This document shows, piece after piece, positions 8,409 to 16,088 of a DNA stretch of 52,403 nt (its first letter is position 1; every line of letters begins with the position of its first letter). Made by a program: the position numbers and the translations under genes. Source of the stretch: Chryseobacterium luteum (GTDB lineage: Bacteria; Bacteroidota; Bacteroidia; Flavobacteriales; Weeksellaceae); NCBI RefSeq assembly GCF_000737785.1, contig NZ_JPRO01000018.1, forward strand, positions 1 to 52,403, written 5' to 3'. The notes beneath the pieces are model-generated. The model did no database searches. It worked only from the letters and a program-made list of their open reading frames with translations, and was not told the DNA's origin.

Positions 8409-9758
8409 TTATCCTAAAAATTCTTCCAAAGAAACTGTTTTCTGCTCTCCGGCAGTAAGGTCTTTAAAAGTAACTGTTCCGTTTTTGATCTCCTCCTCTC
8501 CTAAGAAAACAAGGTTTTTAATGCCTTTCTTTTCAGCATACGTAAACTGCTTGTTCAGTTTTGAATTTTCAGGGTAAAACTCGGCAGAGATTCCTTTTTC
8601 TCTCAGCTGCATGATCAGTTTCAAAGCTTCTAGCGTTCCTTCTCCCCCGAAATTAGCAAACAGATATTCTACCTGAGTTGAAGCTTCTTCAGGGAAAAGA
8701 TTCAGTTCTTCCATCACCAGATACACCCTGTCCAGACCAAAAGAAATCCCAATTCCAGGAATGTTCTTCACTCCAAAAACTTCAGTAAGGTTGTCATATC
8801 TTCCGCCGCCGCCGATTGATCCCATGGCCACCTCATCCGCTTTCACCTCGAAAATAGCTCCGGTGTAATAATCTAAACCTCTGGCTAAGGTAATATTGAA
8901 CACAAGATTCTGCATATCTACCCCAAGATTCAGAGATTGAGTAAGAACAAATTCTAATTCTTCCACTCCTTTCAGACCGATTTCACTGTCTGCAAACTTC
9001 TCCTTAAGCTGAAGAAGGTTTTCCAGTGCATCATCTGACTGATTGAATAAGAATTCCAGCTTATCGATAGATTCCTGGGAAATTTCTCTTTCCAGTAATT
9101 CTTTAACAACTCCTTCTTTTCCTATTTTGTCAAGCTTATCCAAAGCTACAGTAAATTCGATCAGTTTATCCGTGATACCCGCATATTCAGCCAGGCCGGA
9201 AAGAATTTTCCTGTTGTTCATGTGGATGGTAACAGGAATTTTCAGATCGGAGAATGATTTCAGGTACAGCTGAACCAAATCCACTTCCTGCAATAAGCTT
9301 TCGCTTCCTACTACATCGGCGTCACACTGGTAGAACTCTCTGAATCTGCCTTTTTGCGGTCGGTCTGCTCTCCATACGGGCTGGATCTGGTAACGTTTGT
9401 AAGGAAATGTCAGCTTTCCATGATTCATAGCCACGAACCTTGCAAAAGGTACGGTAAGGTCGTAGCGGAGGGCTTTATCTGAAATTTGTGAAATCAGTTT
9501 CTGATGGTTTTTATTATCCCAGTCTTCCTGATTTACTTTTGAAGCATATTCTCCTGAATTTAAAATCTTAAAGATCAGTCGGTCACCTTCTTCTCCGTAC
9601 TTTCCTGTTAATGTGGAAAGATTTTCAAAACTTGGAGTTTCTAATGGCTGAAAGCCAAACAATTCAAAATTATTCTGTAAAATATTGATGATATATTTTC
9701 TTCTCGAAACTTCCTGTGCTGTAAAATCTCTCGTTCCCTTTGCTAAACTTGGCTTCAT
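8409..9758 (-). CDS. hisS: Histidyl-tRNA synthetase
   Basis: Class II aminoacyl-tRNA synthetase that charges tRNA-His. The 449-residue protein begins MKPSLAKGTRDF, where GTRDF is the conserved HisRS N-terminal signature. It contains the HisA motif LARGLDYYTGAIFEV, the glycine-rich GSIGGGGRYDNL, motif 3 GIGISFGLDRVY and an anticodon-binding C-terminal domain. The frame is open upstream to an ATG at 9866, but those 36 extra residues are not HisRS-like, and a -7 box at 9784-9791 lies inside them, so ATG 9758 is chosen. It is a single-gene transcription unit with its own promoter and terminator. Confidence 0.97.
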   Translation of the reverse strand: MKPSLAKGTRDFTAQEVSRRKYIINILQNNFELFGFQPLETPSFENLSTLTGKYGEEGDRLIFKILNSGEYASKVNQEDWDNKNHQKLISQISDKALRYDLTVPFARFVAMNHGKLTFPYKRYQIQPVWRADRPQKGRFREFYQCDADVVGSESLLQEVDLVQLYLKSFSDLKIPVTIHMNNRKILSGLAEYAGITDKLIEFTVALDKLDKIGKEGVVKELLEREISQESIDKLEFLFNQSDDALENLLQLKEKFADSEIGLKGVEELEFVLTQSLNLGVDMQNLVFNITLARGLDYYTGAIFEVKADEVAMGSIGGGGRYDNLTEVFGVKNIPGIGISFGLDRVYLVMEELNLFPEEASTQVEYLFANFGGEGTLEALKLIMQLREKGISAEFYPENSKLNKQFTYAEKKGIKNLVFLGEEEIKNGTVTFKDLTAGEQKTVSLEEFLG

Positions 9759-9783
9759 TTGCTGTATGTCATTTTGATGAATG

Positions 9784-9791
9784 CAAAAATA
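9784..9791 (-). promoter_or_regulatory. Putative -7 box of hisS
   Basis: The minus strand reads TATTTTTG (exact TAnnTTTG), 25 nt before ATG 9758. This supports the downstream start of hisS. No convincing TTG at -33. Confidence 0.5.
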
Positions 9792-9878
9792 AGGAATTGA
9801 AAGGACTTTTCCGAAAGATAAAAACTGAGGAAGAAATCTTCCCCAGCTTTGATGCATTATCATCACTAAATCCGAAAA

Positions 9879-10334
9879 TCAGACGCTTTCAAGGATTTCT
9901 AAAATCTCTTCCCCATAGTTTTCAATCTTGTGTTTTCCGAAACCTTTGATCTCAAGAAGCTCTTCCTTTTTCACAGGCTTGTACTTGGCCACAGACATCA
10001 GTTCTTTATTGCTCGCGATAAAATAGCTGGGGAGATTCTGTTCTCTGGCCTTCTCAGATCTCCAGCATTTCAGGGCATCCAGAATTTTTTCTTCATCGGA
10101 GCTTAAAACATCATTATCTGCAGAGTATTTCACTGTCTTTGGCTCTTTCACTGTATTTTTAGCTACTCTCAGCTCTTCAAAATACAGGATTACGGACCAG
10201 TAACATTCATCATTTACAAAAGCGGTTTCCACTTTTATAATTTCGTTCATTTCAAGAAAATCATCCAGCAATTTTTGATCTCTATGGAGAAATTCTTTGT
10301 GAAGACTGATTTTAAAAACCTTTACTTTCATCAT
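9879..10334 (-). CDS. Stand-alone HRDC-domain protein
   Basis: A 151-residue protein. The N-terminal half resembles a small alpha/beta domain (KVFKISLHKEFLHRDQKLLDDFL and a VNDECYWSVILYF strand). The C-terminal half, about residues 75-148, is an HRDC domain (LDALKCWRSEKAREQ, PSYFIASNKELMSVA, LLEIKGFGKHKIENYG), the helical nucleic-acid-binding fold found at the C terminus of RecQ helicases and RNase D. There is no catalytic domain, so it may bind DNA as an accessory factor. It follows ssb by 14 nt in the same operon, which supports a DNA-metabolism role by context. Confidence 0.85.
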   Translation of the reverse strand: MMKVKVFKISLHKEFLHRDQKLLDDFLEMNEIIKVETAFVNDECYWSVILYFEELRVAKNTVKEPKTVKYSADNDVLSSDEEKILDALKCWRSEKAREQNLPSYFIASNKELMSVAKYKPVKKEELLEIKGFGKHKIENYGEEILEILESV

Positions 10335-10348
10335 CTTTGTTTTTAGAA

Positions 10349-10681
10349 TTATTTACCTCCCAAAAGCAGGATCTCATCTATTCTGATCTCTGTTATATAG
10401 CGTTTAATGCCATCTTTATCATCATACGATCTATAGGTAAGCTTTCCTTCAATTGCAATTTCTTTTCCTTTGGGCACATATTTCTGAAGGATTTCAGCCG
10501 TTTTTCCAAAGGCAATCAAATTGTGCCATTGTGTTTCTTCCACTTTTTCACCTTTTGCATTGGTGTAATGATCGCTGGTGGCTAGAGACACGCTTGCTTT
10601 TATGCTTCCGCTTTCGAAGTTTACTGTTTCAACTTCTTTTCCTGTGTAACCAATTAATGTTACTTTGTTTCTTAGTGACAT
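10349..10681 (-). CDS. ssb: Short single-stranded DNA-binding protein
   Basis: A 110-residue OB-fold protein of the SSB family: it starts MSLRNKVTLIGYTGKEVE and carries SLATSDHYTNAKGE, the conserved WHNLIAFGKTAEI and a GKEIAIEGKLTYRSY strand pair. Canonical SSBs are 150-180 residues with an acidic tail that recruits repair proteins. This one ends at the OB fold (ILLLGGK) with no tail, so it is likely a secondary, recombination- or competence-type SSB. It is the first gene of a two-gene operon with the HRDC protein. Confidence 0.88.
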   Translation of the reverse strand: MSLRNKVTLIGYTGKEVETVNFESGSIKASVSLATSDHYTNAKGEKVEETQWHNLIAFGKTAEILQKYVPKGKEIAIEGKLTYRSYDDKDGIKRYITEIRIDEILLLGGK

Positions 10682-11036
10682 AGCTTTAAAATTTTTAAGA
10701 TTAATAATTCAGATAAGAGACGATCACTGTCTTTCTCAAATCTCTGTTGCAAAGATTGTTACACTACAGCACCTTAGTCGGTTATAAACTATTTAAATAC
10801 GTTTGTATTCGTTTGTAAATGGATATTGAAATTAAAAAATTTCAGTATAGAAGTCTCTTTTTTGATAAAAAAAAACATTAATTCCAACTTTAAATTAAAA
10901 AATATCATATAATAAAAACATTCAATAAAATAAAATTAATACACCTGAAAAACATTAAGATCTATCTGTTGCAAAAGGATTTCTTTCTATATAAGTGATT
11001 TTTTTTTGCAAATTTGTAATTATAAAAATTTTAAGT
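10682..11036. other. Gene-free AT-rich intergenic region
   Basis: A 355-nt spacer between divergent ssb (minus) and the 11037 gene (plus). It has long A/T runs and no open frame of note. A near-match to a -7 box for ssb (reverse complement AATCTTTG, one mismatch) is at about 10748-10755, and a CAAATTTG near-match for the plus-strand gene is at about 11009-11016. It marks the boundary between housekeeping DNA and the accessory island. Confidence 0.5.
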
Positions 11037-11393
11037 ATGAAAATGTACAATGGTTTTATCTTTTTTAAAATTTACAATTTAGAAGATAATATTCCTTTAA
11101 TGTGTGATGAGTTAATTAATCAATTCAATATAAAAGCAGGAATTGACGGATTTTTTGATCATAAAGCTTTCACAATGCTTATTGGGGCAGCAGATCAGGA
11201 GATTTATGAGAAGGATGGATATTTTTTTTTGGATTGTGAAATAGTGTTTCCTACTTCCCAAGCATTTGATTGTACAATCTGTTGGCAAAAACAAGATAAT
11301 GGATCTTTGAAATTTTACTGGACAACAAATTTTCCAGATGAAGAACTTAGTGATTATATAAATGGACGAGGACTGCCCGATGATCTCGGATAA
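11037..11393 (+). CDS. Hypothetical acidic protein, possible immunity protein
   Basis: A 118-residue acidic protein of unknown family. ATG 11037 is preferred over a GTG 42 nt upstream, because the upstream residues are hydrophobic leftovers of AT-rich DNA. It has no signal peptide. It is rich in Asp/Glu and aromatic residues (for example DGYFFLDCEIVF and KFYWTTNFPDEEL), like many small polymorphic-toxin immunity proteins, and sits at the edge of the immunity-gene island. It is the only island gene on the plus strand. The function is not recognised and the immunity idea comes from context only. Confidence 0.6.
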   Translation: MKMYNGFIFFKIYNLEDNIPLMCDELINQFNIKAGIDGFFDHKAFTMLIGAADQEIYEKDGYFFLDCEIVFPTSQAFDCTICWQKQDNGSLKFYWTTNFPDEELSDYINGRGLPDDLG

Positions 11394-11422
11394 TACATAG
11401 CACTAATAATGTTCAACATTGA

Positions 11423-11527
11423 AGTTTAGCTTATGCAAAAGATAAAAAATTTGAGAAAATGCTAGAAAATAAAATGCCGTACGAAAGGTTTGGTGCGGCA
11501 CCTGAGTTTCAATATTTAAAATATTGA
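11423..11527 (+). pseudogene. Possible 3' tail of a lost gene
   Basis: An open stretch of about 34 codons with no start codon and an in-frame stop just upstream. It encodes a protein-like tail (DKKFEKMLENKMPYERFGA...) that ends at TGA 11525-11527, 29 nt after the preceding gene. The composition looks like coding DNA, and similar orphan tails recur in this island, but at this length chance cannot be excluded. Confidence 0.3.
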
Positions 11528-11531
11528 ACAT

Positions 11532-11562
11532 AAAAAAGCGAAACTTCACTTGAAATTTCGCT
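11532..11562 (-). terminator. Terminator of the 11589-12305 gene
   Basis: AGCGAAA at 11537-11543 pairs with TTTCGCT at 11556-11562, with further pairing inside. On the minus strand it is followed by a T run. A second perfect hairpin with 9-nt arms (11508-11528) lies next to it. Confidence 0.7.
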
Positions 11563-11588
11563 AATAATTATTGTTTAGTCTAGTAAAA

Positions 11589-12305
11589 TTATTCTGTTCT
11601 TTCTAACTTTTCTAAAACATCTTGATATCTTTTTTGATGGTATGACCAATCTTTGTCAGGAAATAACAATGGTAATGTTTTAACTGCTACCCGCATATCA
11701 TCTAAAACCTGATCTAATCGAGGAATTTCTTTTACAATATCAATATAAAAATATTGCCATCCTTTGAAACCATAATTTTCAAATAAAAGCTCCATGTATT
11801 TATAATAATCAAAGTCTATTTTTACATACCATCCTCCTCCTGCATTACAAAAAACTATTGGTGGTGGGAAATTACCTTCCTCTTTTATAAAACATCCTCT
11901 CATACTATCATCAACTCCCATAGGTAAGCGTTCAAACCAGCCTAATTGTTGAGAATAGTCTCCATCATTTTTTATATTTATCGTATTTTTAAAATAATCT
12001 GTTGGATAAATTAATGGATCTGTAATGTCGTTTATTACAAAACCTCCTCTTAAAACTTTAATATCAGTAGGTTCTTTTAATATATCGTCCCAATTAACAA
12101 TAATGCTAGACAGATTAAAATATTCCATGTCTTTATCTGAAATTATAATATTCTCTTCTTCTAGTTCTTTCTTTCTTCTTTCCAAAAACCTTTCAGATGG
12201 CGGTTCACAATCATAATAATTAGTATCACTAGAATACTTTCCAATTTCAATATTTGGATTATTTTGCAACTCCTTTAAACATTGTAAGTACTTGTCTGTT
12301 ATCAT
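11589..12305 (-). CDS. Hypothetical protein, candidate immunity protein (238 aa)
   Basis: A 238-residue soluble acidic protein, family not recognised with certainty. The C-terminal part (WQYFYIDIVKEIPRLDQ, then LPLLFPDKDWSYHQKRY) resembles in layout the C terminus of the 14047-14688 protein (ADWQYLFTEV...) and very closely the remnant at 12641-12721 (LFPDVDLTYFKER). It therefore belongs to a family with at least one more, now broken, local copy. Position and acidity fit an immunity protein, and a SUKH-like fold is possible but not shown. No signal peptide. It has its own terminator. Low GC compared with housekeeping neighbours points to transfer. Confidence 0.7.
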   Translation of the reverse strand: MITDKYLQCLKELQNNPNIEIGKYSSDTNYYDCEPPSERFLERRKKELEEENIIISDKDMEYFNLSSIIVNWDDILKEPTDIKVLRGGFVINDITDPLIYPTDYFKNTINIKNDGDYSQQLGWFERLPMGVDDSMRGCFIKEEGNFPPPIVFCNAGGGWYVKIDFDYYKYMELLFENYGFKGWQYFYIDIVKEIPRLDQVLDDMRVAVKTLPLLFPDKDWSYHQKRYQDVLEKLERTE

Positions 12306-12640
12306 GGTCTAAGTTCTAAATTAGGTAATCTTAATTTTGCCTTTAAAATATGCACTTGGTCATATAGGTTTCAAACTTATCAATTTTTTGAGAAATAACC
12401 TTTATCCAAATAATATTTTTCGATTCTTTCATCAATTGGATCTATGTTTCGAAAATATCCATTTTATTTCTTTCATTGTTTAATGATTTTAATGCTTGAG
12501 CAACGTTTCATCCGCCACAGCGGACAAGTTGCACGAGTGTTTTTTATTCTTGCAGTTTATTTATCTTACTTCAAAATTATCCCGGATCTTTGTGGTTGGG
12601 TTGGCTGGGAAAAACTTCTGGGTAGAATAAACGATGATGC
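12306..12640. other. Gene-free island spacer with hairpin
   Basis: No gene is supported here. An open frame at 12444-12689 on the plus strand has no recognisable product and runs antisense over a remnant. A small inverted repeat TCCGC-CACA-GCGGA is at 12511-12524. The GC-richer patch around 12500-12620 differs from its surroundings and looks like decayed repeat DNA. Confidence 0.4.
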
Positions 12641-12721
12641 TTATGAACTTAACGCTTTTTCCAATGCATCACATCTTTCTTTGAAATAGGTTAAATCTAC
12701 ATCTGGAAATAAATTAGGAAA
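12641..12721 (-). pseudogene. 3' remnant related to the 238-aa candidate immunity gene
   Basis: The minus strand encodes FPNLFPDVDLTYFKER followed by CDALEKALSS and a TAA at 12643-12641. This aligns with the C terminus of the 11589-12305 protein (LPLLFPDKDWSYHQKR, DVLEKL). Only about 26 codons remain. It is joined directly, in another frame, to the Imm49-like remnant upstream, so a deletion fused two gene ends. Confidence 0.65.
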
Positions 12722-12883
12722 AGCCCGGTATATAATCTGACTCAACTTCAAGCTTCCAGCCTTTGTCATGAGCCATGGCAGCTAAAACTGTACAGCCCCA
12801 GGAAAGGAAACCTTCATTTTCTCTGCATAAAGGATTACTTTCCTTGTTTAAAAAATAGATTCGCTCTGTATGAGGGAATAATT
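12714..12883 (-). pseudogene. 3' remnant of an Imm49-like gene
   Basis: The minus strand encodes PLCRENEGFLSWGCTVLAA and then HDKGWKLEVESDYIPGF before a stop at 12716-12714. The nucleotide sequence 12721-12830 is nearly identical to 16941-17050, the end of the intact Imm49-like gene. About 45-50 codons remain and the 5' end is lost just after the neighbouring lipoprotein gene. It is a clear duplicate-and-decay product. Confidence 0.85.
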
Positions 12884-12887
12884 TTCA

Positions 12888-13622
12888 TTATTCATAATAT
12901 TTATATTCTTTGTATATAACGTTTTCTACTTTTTCTTTGCTAAGGTTCTGGTATCCATACAGGACCGTTGGATTTCCATATTTGTCATATTCCTGTACTG
13001 CTTGTATTTGATAAGTCACGGTTGTTTTGCCCTCCAAGTTTTGAGTGATTTTGGTTTTAATTTCCTGTATTTTGTTGTTTTTGGAGATCGTTTCCCATTC
13101 TTCTACTGATTGCATATTATCTCCTTTAAAAATACTTTTACTTAATTGGTACTCTTTATCTAATGTAATAAGTGTTGAATGGGCGTTGTCATCTTGTGTG
13201 ATAATTGTATAGTTATAATCATCGGACCAAACGTACTTGTGTTCAATTTCCTTAAGATCTCCGTCTGAATAACGCGATGTTTCTTTAAAGGATATGTCTT
13301 TTCCTTTGCCAAAAAAATGGCTCGTAAACTCCGCATTATCAATTTTGGTACTAGGATTTCTGTCAAAATCCCACAATTTATGTATTGTCATGACGTTGCC
13401 TAAACTATCGAGCGTCATGGTAATTTTACCTATGTAGTTACCATTATTTACAGGTATTTTCTCGTTTTCTACTCTGTATATGTAACTGGTTACTTCTTTT
13501 ACGGCTCCTTTAAGTCCATATTCTAATTTCTGAACGTAGGCAACTTTGGTAATTTTAGCATCTTGTCCGTTGCAGGAAAGCAATACGGAAAGGAGTAAAA
13601 GTAATGCAGCTGTTTTTTTCAT
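12888..13622 (-). CDS. Hypothetical lipoprotein with YD-like repeat tail
   Basis: A 244-residue protein with a lipoprotein signal peptide: MKKTAALLLLLSVLLSC, lipobox LLSC with Cys17, followed by NGQD. The mature part is beta-rich and polar, with repeated segments such as LDSLGNVMTIHKLWDF and YDKYGNPTVLYGYQN that resemble short YD/RHS-type strands. It is likely anchored in the outer membrane or periplasm. No known family is certain. In an immunity island, a periplasmic lipoprotein could neutralise a toxin acting in the periplasm, which is inference. A hexanucleotide repeat lies 51-78 nt before its start. Confidence 0.7.
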   Translation of the reverse strand: MKKTAALLLLLSVLLSCNGQDAKITKVAYVQKLEYGLKGAVKEVTSYIYRVENEKIPVNNGNYIGKITMTLDSLGNVMTIHKLWDFDRNPSTKIDNAEFTSHFFGKGKDISFKETSRYSDGDLKEIEHKYVWSDDYNYTIITQDDNAHSTLITLDKEYQLSKSIFKGDNMQSVEEWETISKNNKIQEIKTKITQNLEGKTTVTYQIQAVQEYDKYGNPTVLYGYQNLSKEKVENVIYKEYKYYE

Positions 13623-13672
13623 TTGTTGTTTTGTTTTTAATTAAAAGCCTTTGCTAATAGTATTAAATTTTC

Positions 13673-13700
13673 TTTTAATTTTAATTTTAATTTTAATTTT
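13673..13700. repeat. Hexanucleotide tandem repeat (TTTTAA)4.7
   Basis: Four complete and one partial TTTTAA units in tandem, 51-78 nt upstream of the minus-strand lipoprotein start. Such tracts can change length by slippage. The location is where promoter or upstream elements would be. Confidence 0.85.
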
Positions 13701-13897
13701 CTTTTGTTACAGATATAATCATATTTTTAGTTTTACATCGAATTATTGATTTATGAGTTGAAATTGTTTGGCTGACGCATGATGACCGCTCGGCTTGGCG
13801 ATGGCGGGCATTCCGAAGCACAAACCTTCAATTTTGTACAAAAGTTAAATTGAAGAACAACAATTGAACTTTGCAGTTTTCCCCACTATTGCAAACC

Positions 13898-13981
13898 CCC
13901 GATAGCGCGGATTTGCAATCCGTGACCACAGTCAAAATCGATTTACTTTATAGGCACCGATTTCATATCCGCGCCGTCGGG
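13898..13981. repeat. REP-like imperfect inverted repeat, copy 1
   Basis: The left arm 13898-13924 (starts CCCGATAGCGCGGATTTGC) pairs imperfectly with the right arm 13954-13981 (ends CCGCGCCGTCGGG) around about 29 nt. The same arms recur at 16763-16899. It lies in the 13623-14046 spacer, which otherwise holds only the TTTTAA repeat and a GC-richer unassigned patch at about 13775-13805. Confidence 0.75.
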
Positions 13982-14046
13982 TAGCAATTCCGCTTATTGT
14001 TTGTTTTTATCTTTCTTCCAAAAGTTTAAAATAGCGGCTGTAGTCT

Positions 14047-14688
14047 TTATCCGGAAAAGCTTTTTTGCAGCGCTTCCAATGATTGTTTTAAATTTTGATA
14101 TGCACCGTCTGCTTTTAAATCTTTTAATGACACTTCAGTAAAAAGATACTGCCAATCGGCTATGCCCAGCATATCTAAAACAGCTTCAAAATATCCATTA
14201 AATGTCAGATTAGTTTTATAAGCTAGCGCTCTATTAATATAATAAATAACAGGCTCATTAGGCGGAGCTATCCCATCTTGAATACTGAAAACAGCCAATT
14301 TATCATCACCAATCTCCGGGCGAGTATCTAAAATTCGAAATGTCTTCCAAAGAGCTATTTCTTCAGGTTTTTGACCTTTAAACCATAGCTTAGCATCATA
14401 ATCTAAAAGAGATAATCCTGGATAAAGATTTTCTATATTAAATTCTATTTGAGAGGCGAAATCACCTACTTCAAGCCAGGCATGAAAATGATATTTATCT
14501 ATATTTAAAACATCTACATACCTTTCAGATACTTTTTCATAGCCTATTTTAGTAAATTTATTAATCACAAAACTAGCTTCTTCTTCATCAGTTTCTAAAA
14601 TATTAGATTTAATTGTTACATCTTCTAAATAATCTGATTTAGTACTTGTTTCTAGATTTTTAAACTGCTCGGTGATTTTAAATTCCAT
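14047..14688 (-). CDS. Hypothetical protein, candidate immunity protein (213 aa)
   Basis: A 213-residue soluble, acidic protein of unrecognised family. Its N-terminal region contains alternating strands and helices (YHFHAWLEVGDFASQIEF, LSLLDYDAKLWFKGQ). The C-terminal DMLGIADWQYLFTEVSL, followed by a helical Leu-rich end, has the same layout as the C terminus of the 238-residue protein at 11589-12305. No signal peptide or membrane segment. It lies 82 nt downstream of the three-paralogue array on the same strand. Immunity is proposed from the neighbourhood only. Confidence 0.65.
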   Translation of the reverse strand: MEFKITEQFKNLETSTKSDYLEDVTIKSNILETDEEEASFVINKFTKIGYEKVSERYVDVLNIDKYHFHAWLEVGDFASQIEFNIENLYPGLSLLDYDAKLWFKGQKPEEIALWKTFRILDTRPEIGDDKLAVFSIQDGIAPPNEPVIYYINRALAYKTNLTFNGYFEAVLDMLGIADWQYLFTEVSLKDLKADGAYQNLKQSLEALQKSFSG

Positions 14689-14770
14689 GGTTATTTTAAA
14701 ATGTTATTAAATTATTACTTCTGCTCTATTTAATATATTGGTAGAAGTTTCGCTTTAATTATCAATTGTT

Positions 14771-15343
14771 TTATTCCGCATTATAATCAGCTAAACTATT
14801 AGCTTCCTCCGGAGCTTGGTATTTTTCAACAGCTATAAGTTTTCCGGCATCTTTTACCTGATTTATTTTTAAATCGTGCGAGTGGCGCCATTCTGGCTCT
14901 TTAACACCAAAAGTTAAATCATAAATTATTTTCAGCCCTTCGTTTGTTTGAGCTACATAAAACAGTTTGTTATAGCCTAATTCTCTTCCAGTGTCTTCTG
15001 TGTAACTTGTATAGCAAGCAAAAAGCTCATCATTAACTAACCATCTCGCTAATCCTTCTCCTACTTTAGGATTTTGGGATTGCTTGATTTGAAATAAGGT
15101 GCGGGGGATTGCTCTTTCTACATTTTTAGAATATAAATCTTTCATTTTAATATCCAAATCCTGTACATCCTCTTCCTCTAATCCTCTCCAATATTCATCA
15201 CTATTCACATTATGAAAATAACTTTCTACTTTTAATCTCATTTCCTCGTATTCACCATCAGAAATAGAAAAATCATAATTTGCTTTATTGCAGGCATATT
15301 CTTCTTTAATAAAAGATTCAATAAAATTTTTAATTTCTTCCAT
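14771..15343 (-). CDS. Candidate immunity protein, 190-aa family (copy C)
   Basis: A 190-residue protein, paralogue of the genes at 15397 and 16089. The N-terminal about 75 residues are a charged helical region, diverged from copy B. From RTLFQIKQSQNPKVGEG onward, the protein is almost identical to copy B, including LFACYTSYTEDTG, LKIIYDLTFGV and the end SLADYNAE. A helix-then-curved-sheet pattern makes an NTF2-like immunity fold plausible, though this is not demonstrated. No signal peptide. An 11-codon tail of another reading frame ends 7 nt before its ATG. Confidence 0.75.
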   Translation of the reverse strand: MEEIKNFIESFIKEEYACNKANYDFSISDGEYEEMRLKVESYFHNVNSDEYWRGLEEEDVQDLDIKMKDLYSKNVERAIPRTLFQIKQSQNPKVGEGLARWLVNDELFACYTSYTEDTGRELGYNKLFYVAQTNEGLKIIYDLTFGVKEPEWRHSHDLKINQVKDAGKLIAVEKYQAPEEANSLADYNAE

Positions 15344-15350
15344 ACTATAA

Positions 15351-15390
15351 TTATTTTATTCTGTATAATAAATCCGCTCCTTTTAATTAT
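15351..15390 (-). pseudogene. Very short gene tail upstream of copy C
   Basis: Eleven codons ending GADLLYRIK and TAA (15353-15351), 7 nt before the copy C ATG. They resemble the end of the longer tail before copy B (EADLLFGTK), suggesting that the duplicated unit was tail plus immunity gene. Too short to be sure. Confidence 0.3.
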
Positions 15391-15396
15391 TTTTTT

Positions 15397-15969
15397 TTAC
15401 TCTGCATTATAATCTGCCAAACTATTAGCTTCCTCCGGAGCCTGATATTTTTGAACATCTATCAGTTTGCCGGGATCCTTTACCTGATTTATTTTTAAAT
15501 CGTGTGAGTGGCGCCATTCTGGCTCTTTAACACCAAAGGTTAGATCATATATTATCTTCAGCCCTTCGTTTGTTTGAGCTACATAAAACAGTTTGTTATA
15601 GCCTAATTCTCTTCCAGTGTCTTCTGTGTAACTTGTATAGCAAGCAAAAAGCTCATCATTAAGTAACCATCTCGCTAATCCTTCTCCTACTTTAGGATTT
15701 TGGTATTGCTTGATTTGAAATAAGGTGCGGGGAGTTGCATTAATTACATTTTTTCTATATAAGTCTTGATAAATCTCCTCGTCATTCAACAATTCTTCTT
15801 GACTCATACCTCGACCATAAGAGTCAGGGATTACAGAATGAAAATAACTATGTACCTTATGCTTTAAATTTTCGTATTCATTATCTGTAATAGTTACATC
15901 TGTTTTAGCCTTATTACAATTAAATTCTGCTTCAATGTCCTTTTCAACGAATTCTTTAATTTCTTTCAT
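15397..15969 (-). CDS. Candidate immunity protein, 190-aa family (copy B)
   Basis: A 190-residue paralogue of copy C with a near-identical C-terminal about 110 residues (RTLFQIKQYQNPKVGEG to SLADYNAE) and a diverged N-terminal part. At DNA level a core of about 104 nt (around 15561-15664 versus 14935-15038) is identical between the two copies. That is much closer than their 5' halves and suggests recent gene conversion or a recombination-built duplication. It is also related to the 16089 protein, with roughly the same layout but only patchy identity. No signal peptide. Function inferred from context. Confidence 0.75.
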   Translation of the reverse strand: MKEIKEFVEKDIEAEFNCNKAKTDVTITDNEYENLKHKVHSYFHSVIPDSYGRGMSQEELLNDEEIYQDLYRKNVINATPRTLFQIKQYQNPKVGEGLARWLLNDELFACYTSYTEDTGRELGYNKLFYVAQTNEGLKIIYDLTFGVKEPEWRHSHDLKINQVKDPGKLIDVQKYQAPEEANSLADYNAE

Positions 15970-15974
15970 ATTTT

Positions 15975-16085
15975 TTATTTTGTTCCAAACAATAAGTCTG
16001 CTTCTTTTATTTCAAATGTTGCGAAATCAATTTCTTCTTTGCTATTGTTATAAGGAATACATTGTAAATCACTTCCTGGAGTCTT
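15975..16085 (-). pseudogene. 3' tail of a lost gene upstream of copy B
   Basis: The minus strand is open for about 36 codons, from just after the tandem stops (TGA TAG) of the 16089 gene to TAA 15977-15975. It encodes TPGSDLQCIPYNNSKEE, then IDFATFEIKEADLLFGTK. There is no start codon. It ends 5 nt before the copy B ATG, like the upstream partner in a toxin-immunity or immunity-immunity pair. The product family is not recognised. Confidence 0.45.
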
Positions 16086-16088
16086 CTA

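Noticed and set aside
12444..12689. 81-codon plus-strand frame
   Set aside because: It overlaps the antisense remnant at 12641-12721 that has a recognisable relative, and its product has no family feature.
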